DNA from: Alphaproteobacteria bacterium | GTDB taxonomy: Bacteria; Myxococcota_A; UBA796; GCA-2862545 | Direction: 5' to 3' | Length of the DNA stretch: 49,800 nucleotides | Assembly: GCA_020632885.1 (NCBI GenBank) | Contig: JACKEQ010000037.1 | Location: 1-49,800, forward strand | Part shown: piece by piece, positions 17,217 through 26,008 of the stretch | How the letters are laid out: each line of letters opens with the position of its first letter | How positions within the stretch are numbered: the stretch's first letter is position 1 | The notes under the pieces: generated by a model | What the model was told of the DNA's origin: nothing | Databases searched by the model: none | The model's input: only the letters and a program-made list of their open reading frames with translations | Translations under genes and position numbers: made by a program

Positions 17217-18081
17217 CCCCGACGGCGGAGAGATCCGCGACGAGCTGACGGTAGCCCGCGTGGGCCTCGGGGAGCCGACCTGCCTCGATCCAGGCGACGA
17301 GGGGCTCCAGATAGCCCGTGCGTACGGCCTCCCACACGGCGTCCGCGTCGGGGCGGGCCTCCACGGCGGCCACGATGGCCGGTGCGGCCGCGTAGTAGGC
17401 CTGCACGTCGGGGTGCTCGCGCCCCAGCGCCGTGTCGCGGAAGGCCCGCAGGACCCGGAGCTCCCGGCAATCGTCGGGCAGCCCCTGCCGTCGTGCGACT
17501 GCGGTGGTGATGAAGCACCCGTCGTCCGACGCCTCGGGCTGGGGCTCGAGGACCCTGCCGTCCGGGGTGCGCAGCGACACGAGCAGGGTCTTGTCCACGC
17601 CGTGGCGCTTCAGCACGATGGTGCCGCGCGTGCCGAGCTGGAAGCCCTTCGGGAAGTCCATGCCCACGCCCTCCACGACGTACCAGCTCGTGGACTCGCC
17701 GTCGCAGCGGAACCGGGCGCCCAGCAGCGAGTCGAACCGCGTGACCTCGCCCGTGCAGGTGAGGGTGTCCTGCGGCGTCGGCACGACGAGCGGCGCCCGG
17801 GGTTTGGGTGCCACCGGCTTCGGCCCGGGTACCGGCTTCGGGATCAGGAGGCTCGGCGTCTCGTTCGGCGTGGTGGGCTTGGGGGTCAGGAGCTCGAGGA
17901 CCCGCTGGTCCGCGCAGCCATCGCCGTCGTTGTAGCCGTTCAGGTCCTCCTTCTCGTCCGGACAGCGGTCCTCGGTGTCCGGCACACCGTTCCCGTCGGT
18001 GTCGGCGACCTGGGCGCCCGCGGTGGACGCGAGCCCCAGCAGGGTGAGCAGCGGGGCGCGGCGGAGCGGCGGGAGCGGCAT
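17206..18081 (-). CDS. Exported protein with thrombospondin type 3 motif and CFI-box C-terminus
   Basis: 291 residues. A signal peptide (to about residue 23, ending TAGA) is followed by a Ca-binding thrombospondin type 3-like segment, DTDGNGVPDTEDRCPDEKED and NGYNDGDGC, of the kind that precedes OmpA domains. A Pro/Lys-rich linker (about 68-100) may cross the periplasm or cell wall. A strand-rich domain with two Cys follows. The C-terminal CFITTAVARRQGL and LRVLRAFRDTALG match the CFI-box (C-F-I-A-T-A) found at the end of many exported bacterial proteins; its function is unclear. GGAGG precedes the start, and TACCCT (18098-18103) may be the -10. Confidence 0.85.
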   Translation of the reverse strand: MPLPPLRRAPLLTLLGLASTAGAQVADTDGNGVPDTEDRCPDEKEDLNGYNDGDGCADQRVLELLTPKPTTPNETPSLLIPKPVPGPKPVAPKPRAPLVVPTPQDTLTCTGEVTRFDSLLGARFRCDGESTSWYVVEGVGMDFPKGFQLGTRGTIVLKRHGVDKTLLVSLRTPDGRVLEPQPEASDDGCFITTAVARRQGLPDDCRELRVLRAFRDTALGREHPDVQAYYAAAPAIVAAVEARPDADAVWEAVRTGYLEPLVAWIEAGRLPEAHAGYRQLVADLSAVGVSR

Positions 18082-18241
18082 GGAACCTCCAGGGCCAAGG
18101 GTATCCGACCCGGCCGGACTTGCCTCCGGGGCATACCGCACACCGGATTGTGCGCCTTCCACCATGTTCGGGCGAGGAAACCCCGGCCCGTCGGTGGCAC
18201 GACCCGTGCACACCTGCGGCTTCGTCGGTGTGGGAGGAAGG

Positions 18242-19930
18242 ATGGACGGGGACGGTCTGCGCACGACCTTCGCGTGGGAGGACGCTCGGAGCGCCGAGCT
18301 GCACCCCCTCGACGGGGAGCGCATCAACATCTTCCACGAGGCCGTCGGGCACCACGTCGAGGAGGGGAGGGGCCAGGACCTCGCCATCCGTTGGCTCGGC
18401 CGGGACGGCTCGACCCGCGACCTCACCTTCGCCGATCTCGACGACCTCGCGGGCCGCTTCGCCGGCGTGCTCCGCGACCTCGGGGTGGGCCGGGGCGACC
18501 GGGTGTTCACGCTCCTCGGGCGGGTCCCCGACCTCTACGTGGCGGCGCTCGGCGCCCTGCGCAACGGAAGCGTGTTCTGCCCCCTCTTCAGCGCCTTCGG
18601 GCCCGAGCCGGTCCGCAGCCGCGTGGGTCCCGGGAAGGGCAGGGTGCTCGTCACCACCGCCCAGCTCTACGAGCGCAAGGTCGCCCCCGTCCGCGCGGAG
18701 CTGCCCGACCTCGAGCACGTCCTCCTGGTCGGAGAGGGCACTGCGGAGGGGTGCATCCCCCTGGCGCCCCTCATGGAGACCGCGACGCCCGCGCCCACGG
18801 TGCCCATGGACCCCGAGGAGATGGCGCTCCTGCACTTCACGAGCGGCACCACGGGCCGTCCGAAGGGTGCGGTGCACGTCCACGCCGCCGTGCTCGCCCA
18901 CCGGATGACGGGCCGCTGGGTGCTCGATCTCCACGCTGGCGACGTGTTCTGGTGCACGGCCGACCCCGGCTGGGTGACGGGGACCAGCTACGGCATCGTC
19001 GCCCCGCTCGCCCTCGGAGCGACGCTCGTCGTGGACGAGGCCGACTTCGACGGGCCGAGGTGGCTGCGCATCCTCGAAGAGCAGCGCGTGGCGGTCTGGT
19101 ACACCGCCCCCACCGCCATCCGCATGCTCATGAAGCTCACGCCCGACCAGCTCGGCGAGCACGACCTCTCCTCGGTGCGGCATGCCTGCTCGGTCGGCGA
19201 GCCCCTGGCCCCCGACGGCGTCGCGTTCGGCGAGACCCTCCTCGGCACGCCGTTCCACGACACCTGGTGGCAGTCCGAGACCGGCGCCATCATGATCGCC
19301 AACCTGCCCGGCGCGCCCGTGCGGCCGGGGTCCATGGGACGCCCGGTGCCCGGCGTCGTCGCGGCCGTCGTCGAGCGGACGGAGGGGGGCGTGCGCCCGA
19401 TCGACACCCCGGACGTGGAGGGCGAGCTGGCCCTCCGTGCCGGCTGGCCTTCCATGTTCCGCATGTACCTCGACAATCCCGAGCGGTACGGGAAGTCCTT
19501 CGCGGATGGGTGGTACCTGTCGGGCGACCTCGCCCGGCGCGACGCGGACGGGTTCTTCTGGTTCGTCGGGCGCGCCGACGACGTGTTCAAGAGCGCGGGG
19601 CACCTCATCGGCCCCTTCGAGGTCGAGAGCGCGCTCGTCGAGCACCCCGACGTCGCGGAGGCCGCCGTCATCGGCAAGCCGGACCCCATCGCCGGCTCCA
19701 TCGTGAAGGCGTTCCTCGTGCTCCGACCGGGAGTCGAGGGGGACGCCGGGGTCGAGCGCTCCATCCGCGCCCATGCGCGGAAGCGGCTCGGGCCCGCGGT
19801 GGCACCGCGGGAGATCACCTTCGTCGACCACCTCCCCCACACCCGCAGCGGGAAGGTGATGCGGAGGCTCCTGAAGGCCCGCGAGCTCGGGCTGCCCGAG
19901 GGCGACACCTCCACCCTCGAGAACCCCTGA
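18242..19930 (+). CDS. Acyl-CoA synthetase, acetyl-CoA synthetase (AcsA) type
   Basis: 562 residues, an ANL-superfamily adenylating enzyme that makes an acyl-AMP then an acyl-CoA. The ATP loop is FTSGTTGRPKGAVH (about 198-211); WWQSETGA is the A5 acyl/adenine site; YLSGDLARRDADGFFWFVGR is the hinge; SGKVMRR near 536 carries the adenylation Lys. The tryptophan motif and length fit the Bacillus AcsA group, so acetate or propionate is the likely substrate. ATG 18242 is chosen for GGGAGGAAGG just ahead; upstream in-frame ATGs overlap the divergent gene. It heads an operon with 2-oxoacid dehydrogenase subunits 13 bases downstream; both would supply an activated short acyl group. Confidence 0.88.
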   Translation: MDGDGLRTTFAWEDARSAELHPLDGERINIFHEAVGHHVEEGRGQDLAIRWLGRDGSTRDLTFADLDDLAGRFAGVLRDLGVGRGDRVFTLLGRVPDLYVAALGALRNGSVFCPLFSAFGPEPVRSRVGPGKGRVLVTTAQLYERKVAPVRAELPDLEHVLLVGEGTAEGCIPLAPLMETATPAPTVPMDPEEMALLHFTSGTTGRPKGAVHVHAAVLAHRMTGRWVLDLHAGDVFWCTADPGWVTGTSYGIVAPLALGATLVVDEADFDGPRWLRILEEQRVAVWYTAPTAIRMLMKLTPDQLGEHDLSSVRHACSVGEPLAPDGVAFGETLLGTPFHDTWWQSETGAIMIANLPGAPVRPGSMGRPVPGVVAAVVERTEGGVRPIDTPDVEGELALRAGWPSMFRMYLDNPERYGKSFADGWYLSGDLARRDADGFFWFVGRADDVFKSAGHLIGPFEVESALVEHPDVAEAAVIGKPDPIAGSIVKAFLVLRPGVEGDAGVERSIRAHARKRLGPAVAPREITFVDHLPHTRSGKVMRRLLKARELGLPEGDTSTLENP

Positions 19931-19943
19931 CCGGAGGCCACGG

Positions 19944-20924
19944 ATGACCCCACCGCTCCCGGGGCGCGGCCACGCGCTCCACCTGCTCACCCAGATGCTG
20001 CGCGTCAGACGCTTCGAGGAGCGGTGCGCCGAGCTCTACTCGGCCGGCCGGATCCGCGGGTTCCTGCACCTCTACATCGGCGAGGAGGCCGTCGCGACGG
20101 GCGCCCTGCGCGCCCTGACCCCGGACGACGCGCTGCTCTGCACCTACCGGGAGCACGGGCATGCGCTGATCCGCGGGGTCCCGATGGACCGCGTGATGGC
20201 CGAGATGTTCGGCAAGCAGGAGGGGTGCTCGCGGGGCCGCGGTGGGTCGATGCACCTCTTCGACGCCGCGCACCGCCTGTACGGCGGCAACGCCATCGTG
20301 GCCGGGCATCTGCCCCTGGCGGTCGGGATGGCGCTCGGCGACCGCATGGCCGGCCGGGAGCGCGTCACCACCGTGTTCTTCGGGGAGGGTGCCGTCGCGG
20401 AGGGCGAGTTCCACGAGTCCATGAACCTCGCGGCCCTCTGGAAGCTCCCGGTGGTCTTCGCCTGCGAGAACAACGGGTACGCGATGGGCACGGCCCTCGA
20501 GCGGTCCGAGTCCCAGACGTCCCTCACCGCGAAGGCCGCCAGCTACGGCATGCCGGCCGTCTCGATCGACGGGATGGACGTGCTCGCCGTCGAGCGTGAC
20601 TTCCGGCACATCGTGGACGCCGTGCGGGCCACGGGGTCCCCGGCCTTCGTGGAGCTGAAGACCTACCGGTTCCGCGCCCACTCCATGTTCGACGCGGAGC
20701 TCTACCGCGACCGGGACGAGGTGGAGCTCTGGAAGAAGCGCGACCCCATCGCCACCTTCCTGGCGCGCATGGTGGACGCCGGCGTGCTCGGGGCCCAGGA
20801 CCTCGAACGGGTCGAGGCGAAGGTGCAGGAGGAGCTCGCTGCTGCCGTGGCCTTCGCGGAGGCCGGCACCTGGGAGCCCGTCGAGGAGCTGACGAAGGAC
20901 GTGTACACGGAGGCGGGCCGATGA
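19944..20924 (+). CDS. 2-oxoacid (pyruvate-type) dehydrogenase E1 alpha subunit
   Basis: 326 residues, the usual length for a heterotetrameric E1 alpha (PdhA/AcoA). It binds thiamine diphosphate and decarboxylates the 2-oxo acid. The ThDP motif is visible as FGEGAVAEGEFHESMN through FACENNGYAMGT (about 147-180). HSMFDAELYR is the phosphorylation-loop equivalent, and REHGHALIRG is near the N-terminus. Whether the substrate is pyruvate, acetoin or a branched oxo acid cannot be decided by eye. It lies 13 bases after the acyl-CoA synthetase and overlaps E1 beta by four bases. Confidence 0.92.
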   Translation: MTPPLPGRGHALHLLTQMLRVRRFEERCAELYSAGRIRGFLHLYIGEEAVATGALRALTPDDALLCTYREHGHALIRGVPMDRVMAEMFGKQEGCSRGRGGSMHLFDAAHRLYGGNAIVAGHLPLAVGMALGDRMAGRERVTTVFFGEGAVAEGEFHESMNLAALWKLPVVFACENNGYAMGTALERSESQTSLTAKAASYGMPAVSIDGMDVLAVERDFRHIVDAVRATGSPAFVELKTYRFRAHSMFDAELYRDRDEVELWKKRDPIATFLARMVDAGVLGAQDLERVEAKVQEELAAAVAFAEAGTWEPVEELTKDVYTEAGR

Positions 20925-21901
20925 GCGAGGTGACCTACCGCGAGGCCGTGCGCATGGCGCTGCGCGAGGCGATGACGAACGACCCGCGCGTGTTCCTGAT
21001 GGGTGAGGACGTCGGGCGCTACGGTGGCTCCTACGCGTGCTCGATGGGGCTGCTCGAGGAGTTCGGGGAGGACCGGATCCGCGACACGCCGCTGTCCGAG
21101 AGCGGGTTCACGGGGGCCGGCATCGGCGCGGCGCTCGTGGGCATGCGGCCCATCGTCGAGATCATGACGGTGAACTTCAGCCTCCTGGCCCTCGACCAGA
21201 TCGTGAACAACGCGGCCACCCTCCGCCACATGTCGGGCGGCCAGGTGTCCGTGCCGGTGGTCATCCGGATGTCGACCGGTGCGGGCAAGCAGCTCGCCGC
21301 CCAGCACAGCCACTCCTGGGAGGGCTTCTACGCCCACGTGCCCGGGCTGAAGGTCGTGAGCCCCGCGACCGTCGTGGACGCCCGCGGCATGCTGCTGGCG
21401 GCTCTCGAGGACCCCGATCCGGTCGTGATCTTCGAGCACTCGGGGCTCTACAACAGCAAGGGCGAGATGCCCGACCCACCGCCGAAGGTCGACCTGTCCA
21501 CCGCGCGCATCGCGCGGGAGGGCACCGACGTGACGCTCATCACCCACGGCGGGTGCCTGCAGCGCACCCTGGACGCCGCGACGGCCCTCGCCGAGCGGGG
21601 CGTCTCGGCCGAGGTGATCGACCTGCGGGTGCTCCGTCCGCTCGACTGGGACACGGTGCTCGCGAGCGTGGCCCGCACCCACCGCGCGGTCGTCGTGGAC
21701 GAGGGCTGGAAGAGCTGGGGGTTCTCGGCGGAGGTGTCGGCGCGCATCGCGGAGGACGGCTTCTGGACGCTGGACGCGCCCGTGCGGCGCGTGGCGGGTG
21801 TCGAGGTGCCCATCCCGTACCCGCAGCACCTCGAGCAGGCATCCATCCCGCGCACCCCGCAGATCGTCGAGGCGGCGCTCCAGGCGGTCGGCCGTGGGTG
21901 A
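20921..21901 (+). CDS. 2-oxoacid (pyruvate-type) dehydrogenase E1 beta subunit
   Basis: 326 residues, the transketolase-type partner of E1 alpha. Family features are FLMGEDVGRYGG, RDTPLSESGFTGAGIGAAL, the active-site stretch GAGKQLAAQHSHSWEGFYAH and the C-terminal transketolase domain with DLRVLRPLDWDTV and VVVDEGWKSWG. The AQHSHS element contains the conserved His pair near ThDP. The start codon overlaps the E1 alpha stop (ATGA), so the subunits are coupled. Like E1 alpha, it could belong to a pyruvate or acetoin complex; the AQHS motif is the usual one for both. Confidence 0.92.
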   Translation: MSEVTYREAVRMALREAMTNDPRVFLMGEDVGRYGGSYACSMGLLEEFGEDRIRDTPLSESGFTGAGIGAALVGMRPIVEIMTVNFSLLALDQIVNNAATLRHMSGGQVSVPVVIRMSTGAGKQLAAQHSHSWEGFYAHVPGLKVVSPATVVDARGMLLAALEDPDPVVIFEHSGLYNSKGEMPDPPPKVDLSTARIAREGTDVTLITHGGCLQRTLDAATALAERGVSAEVIDLRVLRPLDWDTVLASVARTHRAVVVDEGWKSWGFSAEVSARIAEDGFWTLDAPVRRVAGVEVPIPYPQHLEQASIPRTPQIVEAALQAVGRG

Positions 21902-21902
21902 C

Positions 21903-23057
21903 GTGTTCGAGTTCGTCATGCCGAGCCTCGGGGCCGACATGGAGCGCGGAGTGCTCGTGGAGTGGCTCGTGACGGTGGGCCAGCACGTCGATCGCGGGGA
22001 CCTCGTGGCGGTGGTGGAGACCGACAAGGGGGCCATCGAGGTGGAGATCTGGACCCCGGGGACCGTGGCGGAGCTCGTCGTGCCGGAGGGCTCCGACGTC
22101 CCCGTCGGGACGGTGCTCGCGCGACTCTCTGGCGCGTCGGCCACCGCCGATCCTGCGCCGTCCGCACCACCCGCCGCGGACGCGCCACCCGCGGAGCCCT
22201 CCCCGGAGCCCGCACCCACCCCGGTCGTCGCCGTCCCGCCGCACAGCGGGCGTGCGAGCCCCTGGGCGCGGCACCTGGCCGCGGAGCGCGGGGTCGACCT
22301 CACAGGCGTCGTCGGCACGGGGCCCGGCGGGGCGATCGTGGGCGCCGACGTCCCCCAGGCCCGGACGAAGCCGGTCGCCGCAGGCACGGACGCCGACGCC
22401 ATGCGCCGGGCGGTCGCGCGTGCGATGGAGCGATCCAAGCGGGAGATCCCGCACTACTACCTCGGCACCGAGGTCGACCTGACCCCCACGCTCGCCTGGC
22501 TCGAGCGCCGGAACGCCGCCGTTCCCCCGCCACAGCGGGTGCTCCCGGCGGTGCTGTTCCTGGCGGCCGCCGCGCGGGCCGTGCGCGAGGTGCCGCAGGT
22601 GAACGGGTTCTGGAAGGACGGTCGGCTCGAGGTCTCGGAGGCCGTGCACCTCGGCGTCGCCATCTCCCTGCGCGGCGGTGGGCTCGTCGCCCCGGCCGTC
22701 CGGGACGCCGATCGGCTCGATCTGGGCGGGCTCATGGCGGCTCTCGACGACCTCGTGCGTCGCGCGCGTCGCGGGCGGCTCCGGGGCTCCGAGATGACGG
22801 ACGCCACGCTCACCACGACGTCCATGGGCGACCGCGGCGTCTCCGACATCCAGGGCGTCATCTACCCGCCTCAGGTCGCCATCGTCGGCTTCGGGCGGGT
22901 CGTCGAGCGCCCCTGGATCGTGGACGGCGCCATCCTGCCGCGCTCGGTGGTCCGCGTGACCCTGGCCGGCGACCACCGCGCCCACGACGGTCACACCGGC
23001 GGCCTGTACCTCTCGGCCGTCGCGAACCTCCTCACGAACCCGGAGTCCCTGGCATGA
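21903..23057 (+). CDS. 2-oxoacid dehydrogenase E2 (dihydrolipoamide acyltransferase)
   Basis: 384 residues. One lipoyl domain at 1-76 with the lipoylated Lys42 in ETDKGAIEVE; an Ala/Pro-rich linker (about 80-112); the E1/E3-binding domain at about 117-150 (ASPWARHLAAERGVDLTGV, then GTGPGGAI); and the acyltransferase domain from about 165 with the catalytic DHRAHDG (His358, Asp362). Of competing GTG starts, 21903 gives the typical N-terminus M-F-E-F-V-M-P and lies one base after the E1 beta stop; 21894 is the alternative. The operon contains no E3 (lipoamide dehydrogenase), which must come from elsewhere. It overlaps the acyl carrier protein gene by four bases. Confidence 0.9.
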   Translation: MFEFVMPSLGADMERGVLVEWLVTVGQHVDRGDLVAVVETDKGAIEVEIWTPGTVAELVVPEGSDVPVGTVLARLSGASATADPAPSAPPAADAPPAEPSPEPAPTPVVAVPPHSGRASPWARHLAAERGVDLTGVVGTGPGGAIVGADVPQARTKPVAAGTDADAMRRAVARAMERSKREIPHYYLGTEVDLTPTLAWLERRNAAVPPPQRVLPAVLFLAAAARAVREVPQVNGFWKDGRLEVSEAVHLGVAISLRGGGLVAPAVRDADRLDLGGLMAALDDLVRRARRGRLRGSEMTDATLTTTSMGDRGVSDIQGVIYPPQVAIVGFGRVVERPWIVDGAILPRSVVRVTLAGDHRAHDGHTGGLYLSAVANLLTNPESLA

Positions 23058-23302
23058 CACGAACCGAGATGGAAGCCCGCGTCCGGGAGCTGCTCGTCGA
23101 CCTCGCACCCGAGTTCGAGGCCGACGCCATCGACCCCGACGAGGACCTCCGGCAGCAGCTCGACATCGACTCCATGGACCTCCACCAGCTCGCCACCTCG
23201 CTGTTCGAGGTGTACGGCGTGGACATCCCGGAGTCGGAGCGCGCCGACCTCGTCACGCTCCGCGCGATCGTGGACTGGCTCGACGCGCACGTCTCCCGCT
23301 GA
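23054..23302 (+). CDS. Acyl carrier protein in the 2-oxoacid dehydrogenase operon
   Basis: 82 residues, acidic, four-helix acyl carrier protein fold. IDSMDLHQLA carries the phosphopantetheine Ser in the D-S-M context typical of ACPs and other carrier proteins. It starts within the E2 stop codon (ATGA), so it should be made together with the complex. No fatty acid or polyketide enzymes are nearby, so this is not the housekeeping AcpP of a fab cluster. Its natural acyl donor may be the E2 or the acyl-CoA synthetase of the same operon; this is inference from position. It meets the cytochrome gene stop-to-stop with six bases between. Confidence 0.9.
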   Translation: MTRTEMEARVRELLVDLAPEFEADAIDPDEDLRQQLDIDSMDLHQLATSLFEVYGVDIPESERADLVTLRAIVDWLDAHVSR

Positions 23303-23308
23303 TGTGCG

Positions 23309-23986
23309 TCAGCGTACCTTCACGCCGATCTGGCTGTGGCAGGTCGCACACGTCGTGAGCAGGTCCGACAGGACGGCCGCCTTCTCGGCCGTCGTCGTGG
23401 CCTTCCCGGCGTTCCCCGCGAGGCGGTGGGCCTTCTCCTCCAGGGCCTTCACGCCCTCGGGCAGCGGCGGAAGCGACCCGTCGGCATGGCCGATCGTGTC
23501 CGTGCCGAGCTTCCAGACGTCCTCGTTCGCGCCCATGTAGCCGAGCCAGAGCAGGAAGGTGCCCCACTGGTGGCGGGCCATCGCGCCCTCACCGAGGCTG
23601 ATCTTCGCCAGGTTCTTCGCGTCCATCACGGGCCCCTTGCTGGCCGCATGGCAGGCGCGGCAGGTCGCACCGAGTGCCACCACGTCGTGCGACGCGTCCG
23701 CCAGATCGGTGGACTTCGCGAGCTCCTTGGACGCCGACTGCATCTCGACGAGCTGGATCATCCAGCTCTCGGGCACGTCCGCCAGGGGCTTGTGGGTCGA
23801 GAGCTCCGCGCCCTTGGCCTTCGCGGCCTCCACGTCGCCGTCCATCACGGCGAACAGGGCGTCAGAGGCCATGTCGAAGTGGTGGTCCATGTGGGCCTGG
23901 ACCTTCCAGGTCGGCGCGGGGTGCGTTGTGGGGCCTGCCTGGGCGGGCTGGACGGTGCAGGCGGCGAGCGCGAAGACGAGGTGCAT
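23309..23986 (-). CDS. Diheme c-type cytochrome lipoprotein
   Basis: 225 residues. MHLVFALAAC is a minimal lipoprotein signal (Cys10), so the protein is likely anchored in the outer or inner membrane facing the periplasm. Two heme c sites are present, CRACH (109-113) and CATCH (213-217), each within an otherwise helical region; spacing of about 100 residues suggests two cytochrome c'-like or c556-like helical bundles. Several Met and His (HMDHHFDM near 32-39) could provide distal ligands. It would act as a periplasmic electron carrier; no reductase or oxidase is adjacent. GGGAGGA lies just before the start. Confidence 0.88.
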   Translation of the reverse strand: MHLVFALAACTVQPAQAGPTTHPAPTWKVQAHMDHHFDMASDALFAVMDGDVEAAKAKGAELSTHKPLADVPESWMIQLVEMQSASKELAKSTDLADASHDVVALGATCRACHAASKGPVMDAKNLAKISLGEGAMARHQWGTFLLWLGYMGANEDVWKLGTDTIGHADGSLPPLPEGVKALEEKAHRLAGNAGKATTTAEKAAVLSDLLTTCATCHSQIGVKVR

Positions 23987-24034
23987 GTGGAGTTCCTCCC
24001 TGCCGTGCTCCTCAGCAAGGTTCGGGCCAGCCCC

Positions 24035-25366
24035 TCAGCGCTTCCGCAGCACCATCGGCAGCCCGTTCGTGATGCCCAGCACCCCGTGCATCTCCCACCT
24101 GGGCGCGTACCCCTCGGGCAGCCCGGGCGCGAAGCGCTGTGCCAGCACCGCGAGCAGCAGGTGGCTCTCGAGGAGGGAGAAGTTGTTCCCGATGCAGATG
24201 CGCGGCCCCGCGGCGAACGGGTGGTAGGCGTGCTTGTGCCTGGCCTTCTCGCGCTCCGGGGTCCAGCGATCCGGGTCGAAGGTGTCGGGGGCCTCCCAGA
24301 AGTCCGGATGGCGGTGGGTGTAGTAGGGCGAGAGCATCACGCCCACGCCGGGCTCCACGTCGAAGTCGCCGATGCGGTCGGCTCCGATGGCGTCCCGCAT
24401 GTAGAACGGGGCGGCCGGGTACATCCGGAGGACCTCCTTCACGGTCTGCAGCGTGTACGGGAGCCTGAAGAGGTCCTCCACCGTGGGCGTGCGCCCGCCG
24501 AGCTCGCGGTCGAGCTCCTCGTGCAGGCGCTCTGCGACGGACGGGTTCGCGGCGAGCGCGTACCAGGCGAAGGTCATCGTGCGCGCGGTGGTCTCGTGGC
24601 CCGCGAAGAAGATGGTGATCGACTCGTCGCGGAGCAGCTCCTCGGACATCGGCTCCCCCGTCTCGGGATCGCGGGCGCGCATCAGCCGCGAGAGGAAGTC
24701 GTCGGGCCAGTCGCTCTCGGGGACGGCACGCCGCTCGCCGATGAGGGTCGTGATCTCGTGGTGCACGTACGCGCGGGCTGCCTTGTAGCGGCGGTGCATC
24801 GGGGTGGGGACCCACATCGGCAGCGGGGGCAGCGTGAGCCGGCGGTTGGCGAACGCGATCATCGTCTCCACCGCGTCCTTCATGCGGTGGATGGACTCCA
24901 GCTGCTCGGTGCTGAACATCGAGCGCAGGATGATGGCCGCCGTCACGCGGGTCATCTCCTCCGCGATCTCCACCGTCTGCCCGTCCATCCCGTCCCACCG
25001 GTCGGCGAGCTCGACGGCATCGCGGATCATCACGTCTGCATAGGCGCCCACGGCCGCAGGGGTGAAGAACGGGGCCATCAGCCGGCGCTGGCGACGCCAG
25101 ACGTCACCGGTGCTCGCGACGAGCCCCTGGCCCGTGAGGAACTCCCGCACGGTGTCGTAGCTGGCGAGCTTGTCGTAGCCCTCGCGGTTCGTGACGTTCA
25201 CGTGCTTCACCGCGTCCGGGTGCATCGCGAAGAGCATCCGGCGGCTGCCGAGCCTCACCTCGAACACGTCGCCGTGCTCGCGCCAGGCGTCGCCGACCGT
25301 GGCGAGGAAGCCGCGGGTGGCGAGGCCCTTCACGAAGCCGAGGGTGCTGGGACCGGGAGGTCGCAT
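24035..25366 (-). CDS. Cytochrome P450
   Basis: 443 residues, a soluble single-domain P450. The I-helix oxygen-binding motif AGHETTA, the K-helix EVLRMYP (E-x-x-R) and the heme-binding FAAGPRICIGNNF with axial Cys near residue 390 are all intact. The N-terminus begins MRPPGPSTLGF, a proline-rich lead-in without a membrane anchor. The long, class II-like character (Y-T-H-R-H-P, W-T-P-E-R) resembles bacterial fatty-acid or terpenoid/steroid hydroxylases, but the substrate cannot be named. It starts two bases after the TetR-family gene, behind AGGAAGGAGTG, so the two form an operon. No ferredoxin or reductase is encoded nearby. Confidence 0.93.
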   Translation of the reverse strand: MRPPGPSTLGFVKGLATRGFLATVGDAWREHGDVFEVRLGSRRMLFAMHPDAVKHVNVTNREGYDKLASYDTVREFLTGQGLVASTGDVWRRQRRLMAPFFTPAAVGAYADVMIRDAVELADRWDGMDGQTVEIAEEMTRVTAAIILRSMFSTEQLESIHRMKDAVETMIAFANRRLTLPPLPMWVPTPMHRRYKAARAYVHHEITTLIGERRAVPESDWPDDFLSRLMRARDPETGEPMSEELLRDESITIFFAGHETTARTMTFAWYALAANPSVAERLHEELDRELGGRTPTVEDLFRLPYTLQTVKEVLRMYPAAPFYMRDAIGADRIGDFDVEPGVGVMLSPYYTHRHPDFWEAPDTFDPDRWTPEREKARHKHAYHPFAAGPRICIGNNFSLLESHLLLAVLAQRFAPGLPEGYAPRWEMHGVLGITNGLPMVLRKR

Positions 25367-25368
25367 GG

Positions 25369-25965
25369 TCACTCCTTCCTGGAGAGGAGAGCGGGGCCCA
25401 CGAGCGCCATGCACGCCGCGAACACCTCGCTGGGCGGGCGTGACGCAATGGAGGTCGGCTGGATCGCCAGCCGCGACGCGCTCACCACGACGGCCCCCGC
25501 GAACCGGGCGTGCACGGAGTCCGCGGGCAGATCGAGCCGCTCGGCCACGACGCCCGCGAACGCCTCCTCGGCGTCTGTGAGCACCTGGAGCCACACCGCG
25601 CGCAGGCGGTCCGTGCCGTTCACGAGGGTGAGGAAGGTCTCGACGTCCACGGAGCGCCCCATGTCCAGGAGACCGGCCAGCGCGTGCCGGAAGGCCTCCG
25701 CGGGCGGCAGATCGGCGGGGGCGGTGCGCACGGCGGCGACCACGTGGGCGATGGCCGCTGCGACGAACGGGCGGATCGCGTCCTCCTTGCGCGGGAAGTA
25801 CCTGTAGAACGTGCGCTCGGAGAGCCCTGTGTGCCCGGCGAGCTCCTTGACCGAGAAGTCGACGGAGCGCTCGCGCAGGAAGAGCTGCACGACCGTGCGC
25901 GACGCGTCGAGCACCGCCTGGTCGCGCGCGGAGGGGGCGGGGAAGTCCGGGAGGGAGGGGGTCAT
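25369..25965 (-). CDS. TetR-family regulator of the P450 operon
   Basis: 198 residues. The N-terminal helix-turn-helix SVKELAGHTGLSERTFYRYFPRKED (about 38-62, quoted here only as its elements VKELAGHTGLSERTFYRYFP) is a clear TetR domain; the C-terminal ligand-binding domain is divergent, as usual. It is transcribed ahead of the P450 gene with a two-base gap. Two identical palindromes lie just upstream, between it and the divergent membrane protein, so it probably represses both itself with the P450 and the divergent gene. The inducer is unknown but is likely a substrate of the P450. Confidence 0.9.
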   Translation of the reverse strand: MTPSLPDFPAPSARDQAVLDASRTVVQLFLRERSVDFSVKELAGHTGLSERTFYRYFPRKEDAIRPFVAAAIAHVVAAVRTAPADLPPAEAFRHALAGLLDMGRSVDVETFLTLVNGTDRLRAVWLQVLTDAEEAFAGVVAERLDLPADSVHARFAGAVVVSASRLAIQPTSIASRPPSEVFAACMALVGPALLSRKE

Positions 25966-25985
25966 GCAGGCTCCCTATGGCGGAT

Positions 25986-26000
25986 TGGCAGAAACTGCCA
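25986..26000. promoter_or_regulatory. Putative TetR operator 1
   Basis: TGGCAG-AAA-CTGCCA, a perfect 6-bp inverted repeat with a 3-bp centre, 21 bases upstream of the TetR gene start. The same 15 bases recur exactly at 26009-26023. Confidence 0.8.
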
Positions 26001-26008
26001 CACGGATG

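Noticed and set aside
17129..19990. Long - strand open frame (over 900 codons) across the acyl-CoA synthetase gene
   Set aside because: No domain, extreme Gly/Arg/Pro/Val composition; such frames arise opposite G+C-rich genes. Only the part belonging to the CFI-box gene region in another frame is real.
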